Positions 33,347 through 40,297 of a DNA stretch of 41,325 nucleotides are shown piece after piece. The stretch lies in the NCBI GenBank assembly GCA_016209205.1, contig JACQWQ010000083.1, positions 1 through 41,325 of the forward strand, in the 5' to 3' direction. Under the pieces are notes generated by a model that saw nothing but the letters and a program-made list of their open reading frames with translations, was not told the origin of the DNA and made no database searches. A program made the position numbers and the translations under genes. Each line of letters starts with the position of its first letter. The stretch's first letter is position 1. The stretch is from Chloroflexota bacterium (GTDB lineage Bacteria > Chloroflexota > Anaerolineae > UBA4142 > SHND01).

Positions 33347-34357
33347 ATGCTTGTTCCTGTCTTCACGGGCGAAGGTCGTCTCGAAATCCAAGAGCGCCCC
33401 TTACCACAAATCAAAAATCAGGATGATGTTTTATTGCGCGTCGAAGCGTGCGGTTTGTGCGGCACCGATTTGAATATCCTTGCCGTGCCGCCCGCGCACA
33501 AAGCCGCGCCCGGCACCGTGCTCGGACATGAATTTGTCGGCACGGTCGAAGCCATTGGCGCGGGCGTGAAATATCTACGCGAAGGCGACCGCGTCGTCGT
33601 CGCGCCGCGTTTGATTTGCAATCAATGTCGCTACTGCCGCCGTGGGTTTCCGAATCAATGCGAAGATTACAAAACGCTCGGCATCTCGCTAGACGGTGGG
33701 CTGGCGCCGTACGTCGTCGCGCCCGAACGCGCGTTGTATAAAATCTCGCGCGATGTGCCGCTCGACGACGCGGTGTTCGCCGAAGTGCTTTCGTGCGTCG
33801 CCAGCGGCACGACGCGCGTTCCCGTCCACGCAGGCGAGAATGTTGTGATTCTCGGCGCGGGTCCCGTCGGTTTGTTGTACGGCATGGTGTATCGCGCGGG
33901 CGGCGCGGGAAAAATCATCATGACCGATGTCGCGCCGTTCCGTCTCGACATGGCAAGGAAAAATGGCGCGGATGTTGCCATCCATTCGCGCGAGCAAGAT
34001 GTCGAAGCGATTGTACAAGAACACACCGACATTGGCGCGGACATTGTCGTGGACGCGGTGGGATCACTGCTGCCGCAAGCGTTGAAACTTGCGCGGCGCG
34101 GCGGACGCATTGTGTTGTTCGGGATGCAGCCGCACGCGCTGCCGCCCGTTTCGCAGTATCTCATCACGCGTTACGAATTGACGGTGTATGGCGCGTTCGG
34201 CGCGGCGAATCAATTCCCCGGCGTCGTGCAAATGCTCGAAAGCGGCGTCGTGAAACCATCGCCCTTGATTACGCACCACATTCCCGCGACCGAAGCATCC
34301 AAAGCATTCGACGCGATGCGCGCGGGTGAAACGATGAAAGTTGTTATAGTCCATTAG
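33347..34357 (+). CDS. Zinc-dependent medium-chain alcohol/polyol dehydrogenase
   Basis: A 336-aa MDR dehydrogenase. The catalytic zinc site has Cys38 in CGLCGTDLN and His61-Glu62 in GHEFVGTV. The structural zinc is held by Cys91, Cys94, Cys97 and Cys105 in CNQCRYCRRGFPNQC. The NAD(P) Rossmann motif is VVILGAGPVGLLYG (about 165-178). The closest types are sorbitol, threonine and galactitol dehydrogenases; polyol oxidation fits the surrounding sugar genes. The ATG at 33347 follows AAAGGGG about 6 nt upstream. Its stop codon merges with an octad array leading to the HAD gene. Confidence 0.93.
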   Translation: MLVPVFTGEGRLEIQERPLPQIKNQDDVLLRVEACGLCGTDLNILAVPPAHKAAPGTVLGHEFVGTVEAIGAGVKYLREGDRVVVAPRLICNQCRYCRRGFPNQCEDYKTLGISLDGGLAPYVVAPERALYKISRDVPLDDAVFAEVLSCVASGTTRVPVHAGENVVILGAGPVGLLYGMVYRAGGAGKIIMTDVAPFRLDMARKNGADVAIHSREQDVEAIVQEHTDIGADIVVDAVGSLLPQALKLARRGGRIVLFGMQPHALPPVSQYLITRYELTVYGAFGAANQFPGVVQMLESGVVKPSPLITHHIPATEASKAFDAMRAGETMKVVIVH

Positions 34358-34427
34358 TCGGATCGTCGGATGGTCGGTTGGTCAATCCACTCGACTATCC
34401 GACTATCCGACTGCCCGACCATCCGAC
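34356..34427. repeat. Nine-unit octad array with inverted halves
   Basis: Nine 8-bp units in exact register: AGTCGGAT, CGTCGGAT, GGTCGGTT, GGTCAATC, CACTCGAC, TATCCGAC x2, TGCCCGAC, CATCCGAC. The next base starts T-ATG of the HAD gene (ATG 34429). The first units (GTCGGAT) are reverse complements of the last (ATCCGAC), so the array can fold on itself. It begins within the previous stop codon and is the same octad family as positions 1-64. No SD. Confidence 0.95.
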
Positions 34428-34428
34428 T

Positions 34429-35100
34429 ATGAATTTGGGTTTTATTTTCGATCTCGACGGCACCATCGTAGATTCCACCGCGCACTATCGCGCGACATGG
34501 GCGGAATTGCTTGCGGAGTTTGGCGCGGACGACGATCCCGAAATGTATTTGCGCCGCAGCACACGCGACAATTTTCGCGTTTTGCTCGGCGGTGAAATCA
34601 CGGACGACGAATTGGAACAGCACGTCGCGCGTCAAGCGCGGATCGGCAACGCGAAAATGCGCACGCACGGCGTTGCCATGCACGACGGCATTCCCGAATT
34701 ACTGCACGCACTAAAAGCGCGCGGCGTGAGCTTGGCGGTCGCGACTTCGGCGGAACGCAGCAACGCGGAATGGACGCTCGACACGTTGAGGATTCGCGAT
34801 TTATTTGACGTGGTGGTGACCGATCAAGATGTAGAAAACGGCAAACCCGCGCCCGATGTGTATCGCGAAGCGGTGCGCCGCCTCGGCGTGAATGCCTCAC
34901 ACTGCGCGGCGATGGAGGATTCCGGCACCGGCGTGCGCGCGGCGAAGAGCGCGGGTATGCGCGTCATCGGCGTTGTCACTACGCACGCGCGCATTGAACT
35001 GGAACAAGCCGGTGCAGATAAAATTGTTGCGCGTGCACGTGACTTGACTGTTCAAGACATTATTGATTTTATGATTTCCTCACCACAAAAAGGCGATTGA
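34429..35100 (+). CDS. HAD-family sugar phosphatase / phosphoglucomutase-like
   Basis: A 223-aa HAD subfamily IA protein. Motif I is FDLDGTIVDS with the nucleophile Asp8 and Asp10. A helical cap (about 16-85) follows, then motif II SLAVATS (Ser/Thr), motif III with Lys in ENGKPAPDVYREAVRRLG, and motif IV in CAAMEDSGTGVRAAKSAGM (Glu-Asp). It is similar in layout to beta-phosphoglucomutase and 2-deoxyglucose-6-phosphate phosphatase; it probably acts on a phosphosugar of the pathway. The start codon is the first base step after the octad array, with no SD. Confidence 0.9.
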   Translation: MNLGFIFDLDGTIVDSTAHYRATWAELLAEFGADDDPEMYLRRSTRDNFRVLLGGEITDDELEQHVARQARIGNAKMRTHGVAMHDGIPELLHALKARGVSLAVATSAERSNAEWTLDTLRIRDLFDVVVTDQDVENGKPAPDVYREAVRRLGVNASHCAAMEDSGTGVRAAKSAGMRVIGVVTTHARIELEQAGADKIVARARDLTVQDIIDFMISSPQKGD

Positions 35101-35129
35101 AAAATCATAACTCATGTTACGCAGTGAAT

Positions 35130-35450
35130 GTCATCCCTCAATTCTTCGGGACAAGTTTTCGAGCCGTTCCCTCAATTCTTCATGCGATGAACTGCATCGC
35201 CACAAGTTTTGCTCACGCGGAGTTCGCGTGCGAAATCTCGGTTTGCAGCCGCTGAGATTTCTCGTCGCAAAAACCGCTCCTGCTCAGAACTTGAACGGGG
35301 TCTGTCATATCGAACCACGGCTGCGAGCCACGGCTGCGAGCGCAGCGTGGCAGGCTCCGCGTGGCAGGCTCCGTGAGATATCTCGCTCCGCTCGATATGA
35401 CAAGTTCTCCGCCCATACAGCCTCCGCGGGCTGACCATCTCGAAATGACA
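35130..35450. repeat. Repeat-filled spacer with nested palindromes
   Basis: The 391 bp between the HAD and GMC genes hold no gene. Palindromic fragments include GCGATG...CATCGC (about 35186-35203), CGAAATCTCGG facing CTGAGATTTCTCG (about 35231-35262), and GTCATATCGA (about 35302) facing TCGATATGAC (about 35393). The last encloses two direct duplications, CCACGGCTGCGAG x2 and GCGTGGCAGGCTCC x2. These belong to the family seen at 18277-18452. Confidence 0.75.
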
Positions 35451-35468
35451 GTGTGTAAGGTGAGTCAT

Positions 35469-35491
35469 AAATCAAAAATCAGAAATCAGAA
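35469..35491. repeat. AAATCAG heptads running into the GMC start codon
   Basis: Units AAATCAA, AAATCAG, AAATCAG (35469-35489) are followed by AA-ATG-GA, so the start codon at 35492 falls in the fourth heptad. This short A-rich array replaces an SD. It fits the same pattern as the ROK, HAD, E2 and moxR leaders. Confidence 0.8.
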
Positions 35492-37003
35492 ATGGATTAC
35501 GACATCATCATCATCGGCACGGGCGCGGGCGGGGGGACACTCGCGTACGCGCTCGCCGATTGGGGCAAGAAAATATTATTGATCGAGCGCGGCGGGTTTT
35601 TGCCGCACGAAAAACAAAATTGGAGTCCCGAAGAGGTCTTTGATCGCGCGCGGTACAAGACCTCCGAAATCTGGTACGACCGCGACGACAAACCCCTTCG
35701 CCCCGGCATGAATTATTACGTCGGCGGCAACACGAAAGTGTACGGCGCGGCGCTGCCGCGTTTTCGCCAAGAAGATTTTGGCGAGCTGACACATCGCGAT
35801 GGCATCTCGCCCGCCTGGCCCGTATCGTACGCCGAACTCGAACCGTACTATACGCGCGCGGAAAAAATTTATCGCGTGCATGGCAAAATCGGTGAAGACC
35901 CGACCGACCCGCCGCGCAGCGCGGATTTTCCCTATCCGCCGATTTCGCACGAACCGTATATTGAGGAACTCGCGGAAAAATTAAAAGATGCGGGCCTGCA
36001 TCCCTATCACTATCACATGGGTCTTGATCTGAACGAGCAAGACCGTTCGCTCGGCGCGTGCGTGCGTTGTAACACGTGCGATGGTTTCCCCTGTCTGCTA
36101 GATGGAAAATCGGACGCGCACATCAATGCCGTGCTGCCCGCGTTGAAAAGCGGCAACGTCACATTGCTGCTGAACGCGCTCGTGAAAAAATTGCACACGA
36201 ACGCGCGCGGCGATGAAATCAGCGCGGTCGAGGTGGAACGCAACGGGCAAACGGAAATGCTTCAAGCGCCGATTGTGGTCGTCGCGTGCGGCGCGGTCAA
36301 TTCCGCCGCGCTGCTGCTGCGTTCCGCGAATGACAAGCACCCGAACGGTCTCGCGAATTCCAGCGACCAAGTCGGGCGCAATTACATGTCGCATCACGGC
36401 ACGGTTGCAATGGCGGTGAATCCGACGAAACGCAGCGACGTCATTTTCCAAAAAACCATCGCGATTAACGATTATTATTTCAGAGGACCGCATTACGCTT
36501 TCCCGATGGGCAATATCCAAGCGGTCGGCAAATTGCAGCCCGGCATGTTGACGGCAGATGTTGCGTACGTGCCGCGTCCCGTGCTGAAATATATTACCAA
36601 CCACAGCTGCGAGTGGTGGATCATGTCCGAAGATTTGCCCGACCCGAACAATCGCGTGCAATTGACGCGCGACGGCAGCATCAAAATCGCGCGCAAGTTC
36701 AACAACATGGAGCCGCACCGCCGTCTCGTCGAAACCTTCAAACAGGATATGCGCAAGGCGGGCTACCCGATTTATATCGCCAAAGAAGTCGGCATTGAAT
36801 TTCTCGCGCACCAATGCGGCACCGCGCGCTTTGGGCGTGATCCCAAAACATCCGCGTTGAATGAATGGTGTCGCGCGTGGGATGTGCAAAACCTGTACGT
36901 CGTGGACGCGTCGTTCATGCCCTCCTCTGCTGCAATGAATCCCGCGCTCACCATCATGGCGATGGCGCTGCGCGTCGGCGATTACTTGCGTTCGACGTTT
37001 TAA
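35492..37003 (+). CDS. GMC family FAD-dependent oxidoreductase
   Basis: A 503-aa GMC (glucose-methanol-choline) oxidoreductase. The FAD-binding motif is IIIIGTGAGGGTLAYAL at the N-terminus; ERGG follows at the second strand. NYYVGGNTKVYGAALPRFR is the FAD attachment loop. The C-terminal signature includes FLAHQCGTARFG (active-site His) and LYVVDASFMPSSAAMNPALTIMA. A Cys-rich segment (about 190-205, ACVRCNTCDGFPC) is typical of sugar/polyol dehydrogenase members. No Tat signal peptide is seen, so a cytoplasmic location or dependence on a partner is possible. It probably oxidises a sugar or sugar alcohol to a keto form. Confidence 0.93.
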   Translation: MDYDIIIIGTGAGGGTLAYALADWGKKILLIERGGFLPHEKQNWSPEEVFDRARYKTSEIWYDRDDKPLRPGMNYYVGGNTKVYGAALPRFRQEDFGELTHRDGISPAWPVSYAELEPYYTRAEKIYRVHGKIGEDPTDPPRSADFPYPPISHEPYIEELAEKLKDAGLHPYHYHMGLDLNEQDRSLGACVRCNTCDGFPCLLDGKSDAHINAVLPALKSGNVTLLLNALVKKLHTNARGDEISAVEVERNGQTEMLQAPIVVVACGAVNSAALLLRSANDKHPNGLANSSDQVGRNYMSHHGTVAMAVNPTKRSDVIFQKTIAINDYYFRGPHYAFPMGNIQAVGKLQPGMLTADVAYVPRPVLKYITNHSCEWWIMSEDLPDPNNRVQLTRDGSIKIARKFNNMEPHRRLVETFKQDMRKAGYPIYIAKEVGIEFLAHQCGTARFGRDPKTSALNEWCRAWDVQNLYVVDASFMPSSAAMNPALTIMAMALRVGDYLRSTF

Positions 37004-37046
37004 CCCTCAAATCCTCAAAACCCATACCTGTTCGTATCGGCGGCAA

Positions 37047-37964
37047 ATGACATCCTCTCCCCACTCCCACACCGCGCGTGGTTTCACTTACATCGCGCTT
37101 TCGGCAATTCTGTTCGGCTCCATCGGCGTTGCGACGTCAAGTATTTTCAACGTTGCCGCGACCAACGCGCTGTCCATCACCTTGTGGCGCGCCTTTATCG
37201 CCCTGCCTATCTTTTTGCTCATTTCGTTTTTTCTGCTGGGCAAAAAGATGTTTGTCGTGCAGCGGCGCGATTTACGCATCATGCTCCTCGCGGGGTTGAT
37301 GATGGCGATTTATCAGGCGGGCTTTGTCGTCGCGCTGCAAAATGTAAACGTCACCATCGCGACGTTGGTCACACTCGGCACGGTGCCCATCTTTGCCGCG
37401 CTGCTGTCCGCGCGCTTGCTGCGCGAACGATTGCACTTGCAGGTCTATCTTGCGCTGCTGTGCGCGCTGGTCGGACTGGTGCTGCTCGTCGGTTTTCAGC
37501 CCAGCAAAAATTTGGGTGTAAACGTGGGCTGGGGTGTTTTCTTTTCGCTGCTGACCGCGCTGGGCAGCGCGTCCTTTCAAGTGTGCGGCAGAGTTTTGGC
37601 GAATCGGTATCATCCGCTGCAAACGCTCGCCGTCTTTTTTTTCGTCGCTACGCTGGCGCTGTTACCGCTCGCCTTGTACAACGGGTTCGTCGTCACCTAT
37701 TCGCTACAGGGCTGGTTGTTGCTGCTGCATTTGGGCATCGGCGTTTCGATCTTGGGTTACGCTTTCCTGATTCTGGGTTTGCGCACGATACCCGCGACCA
37801 GCGCCACGATCATCGCACTGCTCGAACCGTTGACGGGCACCTTGCTCGCGTGGCTGCTCTTGGGCGAACGACTGGACGCGCTGGGTTTGGTAGGCGCGGC
37901 TCTGATGCTGGTCGCAATGGTCATGGTGTTTCGCACGAACGCGCAGCCCCCCGAACCGTTGTAA
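37047..37964 (+). CDS. EamA/DMT family transporter
   Basis: A 305-aa protein with about ten hydrophobic helices arranged as two EamA repeats (about residues 10-145 and 160-295). The first contains SAILFGSIGVATSSIF and NVTIATLVTLGTVPIFAALLSARLL; the second GLRTIPATSATIIALLEPLTGTLLAWLLLGERL, the typical family pattern. Substrates of this family are small metabolites or amino acids; here export or import of a pathway intermediate is possible but unproven. It follows the GMC gene by 43 nt, so cotranscription is plausible. No SD is obvious. Confidence 0.92.
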   Translation: MTSSPHSHTARGFTYIALSAILFGSIGVATSSIFNVAATNALSITLWRAFIALPIFLLISFFLLGKKMFVVQRRDLRIMLLAGLMMAIYQAGFVVALQNVNVTIATLVTLGTVPIFAALLSARLLRERLHLQVYLALLCALVGLVLLVGFQPSKNLGVNVGWGVFFSLLTALGSASFQVCGRVLANRYHPLQTLAVFFFVATLALLPLALYNGFVVTYSLQGWLLLLHLGIGVSILGYAFLILGLRTIPATSATIIALLEPLTGTLLAWLLLGERLDALGLVGAALMLVAMVMVFRTNAQPPEPL

Positions 37965-37983
37965 TGCGCCAGTCAAAAATCAA

Positions 37984-38012
37984 TTGACGCGGTGGTTTTT
38001 GTGTGCTAGAAT
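37984..38012 (+). promoter_or_regulatory. Sigma-70-type promoter of the E1-E2 operon
   Basis: TTGACG (37984-37989), a 17-nt spacer and TAGAAT (38007-38012). Predicted start near 38019, giving a leader of about 67 nt. Spacing and fusion of the -10 to AATTCGTGCACA are the same as at the sorC promoter (22405-22433). Confidence 0.75.
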
Positions 38013-38041
38013 TCGTGCACATTTGTGCAAAATTGTGCACA
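38010..38041. promoter_or_regulatory. Putative SorC-family operator of the E1-E2 operon
   Basis: AATTCGTGCACA (38010-38021), then TTTGTGCAA and AATTGTGCACA: three TTGTGCA/TGCACAA half-sites in ~30 bp, the outer ones forming GTGCACA...TTGTGCAC symmetry. The site overlaps the predicted transcription start, consistent with repression released by a sugar-phosphate effector. Confidence 0.7.
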
Positions 38042-38085
38042 TACGTTCAAATCGCAAAACCGTATGGCGTCCAGAGGAGTATTCC

Positions 38086-40206
38086 GTGTCTAGTCCGCTT
38101 GTATCCACCGCCCCAGTAAACGTCCTCGACAAAACACTGCTGCTCGAATACCTGCGCGAAATGTGGGAGATCCGCATCTTTGAAGATACCATCTATGATT
38201 TGTTGACGCGCAATCTCATCAAAGGCACCGTGCACCTGTACGCCGGAGAAGAAGCGGTTGCCGTCGGCGCGATTGCCAATTTCCGGCCGGGCGATTACAT
38301 TACCAGCACACACCGCGGGCACGGGCATTGTCTCGCGCACGGCGCACATCTTGCGCAGAGTGACGCCGAACGTCAAGAACATCTTAACAAGATGATGGCA
38401 GAGCTCGCGGGCAAAGAGACCGGTTACTCGCGCGGGCGCGGCGGTTCGATGCACATTGCCGATACGGCGCAGGGCAACCTCGGCGCGACGGGCATCGTCG
38501 CGGGCAACATCCCCGTCGCGACGGGCGCGGGGCTGGCTTTGAAAATGCAAAAATCACTCGCCCCTTCGCCCCTCTCCCCTTGGGAGAGGGGGGGGGGTGA
38601 GGGGATGGGCGTCGTGCTCTGTTTCTTTGGCGACGGCGCGGTGAATAACGGCATCTTTCACGAATCGCTCAACATGGCATCCATTTGGGATTTGCCCGTC
38701 ATTTACATTGTCGAAAACAATATGTACGCCATGAGCGTACCGTGGCAATCGGTGACAAAAAATCCTGACGCGGCGGATCGCGCCGCGGCGTACGGCATTC
38801 CCGGCATTGTCGTGGACGGCATGGACGTGCTCGCGGTGCGCGAAGCCGTGGACCAAGCCGTGCGCCGCGCGCGGCGCGGCGAAGGTCCAACGCTGGTCGA
38901 GTGCAAAACCTATCGCTGGTACGGCCATTCCCGCAGCGACCCGCGCGCGTATCGCACCCGCGATGAAGAAAAAGCGTGGAAAGCGCGCGATCCGCTTACC
39001 GTGTTGTCGCAAAAACTCTTGGATTCGGGGTTGGCAACGCAAGCCGAAATTGACGCGGTGGAGCAAACCGCACGCGCCGGAATCGAACACTCTGTGAAAT
39101 TCGCTTTGGAAGCAAGTCCCAATCCCGATCCAAAGGACTTGTACGCGGGCTTGTATGCGCCGCTCAAGACGAATGCGCTCGACATTGAACACGAAAAGAA
39201 TTTGCGCGCCCGCGTGCGCGCCGACAAAACCCTGCGCCACATTCCGTACTGGCAGGCAATCAACGAGGCGCTGGAAGAAGAAATGAAACGCGACGAACGC
39301 GTCTTTTTGATGGGCGAAGACATTGGCATTTACGGCGGCGCGTACGGCGCCACGCGCGGCTTGCTCGAAAAATTCGGCGCAGAACGCGTGCGCGAAACGC
39401 CGATTAGCGAAGCCGCGATTGCAGGCGTCGGCGTCGGCGCGGCGATGGCGGGGCTGCGTCCCGTGAACGAAATCATGTACATTGATTTCACGCTCTTGTC
39501 CGCCGACCAGATCGCGAATCAGGGCGCGAAAAATCGCTACATGTTTGGCGGCAAAAGCACTGTGCCGTTCGTCTTGCGCACCGAAGGCGGCGCGGGGCGC
39601 GGCATTGCGGCGCAGCATTCCCAATCGCTCGAAGCGATTTGGACGCATTTCCCCGGCGTCATGGTGGTGATGCCGGCAACGCCGTACGACGCAAAAGGGT
39701 TGTTAAAAGCCGCGATTCGCGAAGATAACCTCGTCATGTTCATCGAGCACAAAATGTTGTACGGCGAAAAAGGTCCGGTGCCCGAACAAGAATACATCAT
39801 TCCGCTCGGCGTCGCGGATGTGAAACGCGCAGGCAACGCGGTGACGATCATTTCGTATTCGCGCATGGTGCTGCGCGCGCTCGACGCGGCGGATATATTG
39901 GCGCAAGCAGGCGTGGATGCGGAAGTGATTGACTTGCGCACGCTCAAACCGCTCGATACGGAAACGATTGTCGAATCCGTAAAAAAAACCGGACGCGTCG
40001 TGATCGTTTCGGAGGGATACAAGAACACGGGGTTCAATGCGGAGCTGCTGGCGACGGTCAACGATCTCGCGTTCGATTATCTCGACGCGCCCATCGTGCG
40101 CGTGGCCGCCGCCGACGTGCCCGTGCCCGCGAGTCCGGCGCTCGAAGAATTCGCGATTCCACAAACGCGCGATATTGTGGCGGCGGTGCGAAAGGTGATG
40201 GAATAA
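38086..40206 (+). CDS. Fused E1 alpha-beta 2-oxoacid dehydrogenase
   Basis: A 706-aa thiamine-diphosphate enzyme joining E1 alpha (about 1-345) and E1 beta (about 380-706) in one chain. E1 alpha motifs: YAGEEAVAVGAIANF, RGRGGSMHIAD, and the ThDP motif FFGDGAVNNG...VENNMYAMS, then YRWYGHSRSDPRAYR. E1 beta motifs: GEDIGIYGGAYGATRGL, RVRETPISEAAIAGVGVGAAMAGLRPV, HSQSLEAIW, VIDLRTLKPLD. It resembles acetoin/branched-chain/pyruvate dehydrogenases. GTG at 38086 was chosen because AGAGGAG lies 6 nt upstream. A palindromic repeat is translated in frame at residues 157-173 (SPLSPWERGGGEG), just before the GDG motif. E2 follows. Confidence 0.93.
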   Translation: MSSPLVSTAPVNVLDKTLLLEYLREMWEIRIFEDTIYDLLTRNLIKGTVHLYAGEEAVAVGAIANFRPGDYITSTHRGHGHCLAHGAHLAQSDAERQEHLNKMMAELAGKETGYSRGRGGSMHIADTAQGNLGATGIVAGNIPVATGAGLALKMQKSLAPSPLSPWERGGGEGMGVVLCFFGDGAVNNGIFHESLNMASIWDLPVIYIVENNMYAMSVPWQSVTKNPDAADRAAAYGIPGIVVDGMDVLAVREAVDQAVRRARRGEGPTLVECKTYRWYGHSRSDPRAYRTRDEEKAWKARDPLTVLSQKLLDSGLATQAEIDAVEQTARAGIEHSVKFALEASPNPDPKDLYAGLYAPLKTNALDIEHEKNLRARVRADKTLRHIPYWQAINEALEEEMKRDERVFLMGEDIGIYGGAYGATRGLLEKFGAERVRETPISEAAIAGVGVGAAMAGLRPVNEIMYIDFTLLSADQIANQGAKNRYMFGGKSTVPFVLRTEGGAGRGIAAQHSQSLEAIWTHFPGVMVVMPATPYDAKGLLKAAIREDNLVMFIEHKMLYGEKGPVPEQEYIIPLGVADVKRAGNAVTIISYSRMVLRALDAADILAQAGVDAEVIDLRTLKPLDTETIVESVKKTGRVVIVSEGYKNTGFNAELLATVNDLAFDYLDAPIVRVAAADVPVPASPALEEFAIPQTRDIVAAVRKVME
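38554..38604. repeat. GC-rich palindrome translated inside E1 alpha
   Basis: Hairpin CCCCTCTCCC (38569-38578) / GGGAGAGGGG (38582-38591) followed by GGGGGGTGAGGGG. It contributes about 17 residues, a multiple of three, so the frame is kept. The inserted peptide occupies the loop before the ThDP-binding GDG; homologues go directly from the helix to the VVVCFFGDGA strand. Confidence 0.85.
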
Positions 40207-40209
40207 TTG

Positions 40210-40297
40210 CAAGTCACAAGTCGCAGGTCACAGGTCACAGGCTACAAGTCGCAAGTCACAAGATGCAACCTGTGACCTGTGACCTGCCGCCTGCAAC
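40210..40297. repeat. Twelve-unit heptad array leading to the E2 start codon
   Basis: Twelve 7-mers in register from 40210 to 40293 (CAAGTCA, CAAGTCG, CAGGTCA x2, CAGGCTA, CAAGTCG, CAAGTCA, CAAGATG, CAACCTG, TGACCTG x2, CCGCCTG); a thirteenth unit, CAACATG, contains the E2 start codon at 40298. The CAGGTCA units are reverse complements of TGACCTG, so the leader can fold. No SD. Confidence 0.95.
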
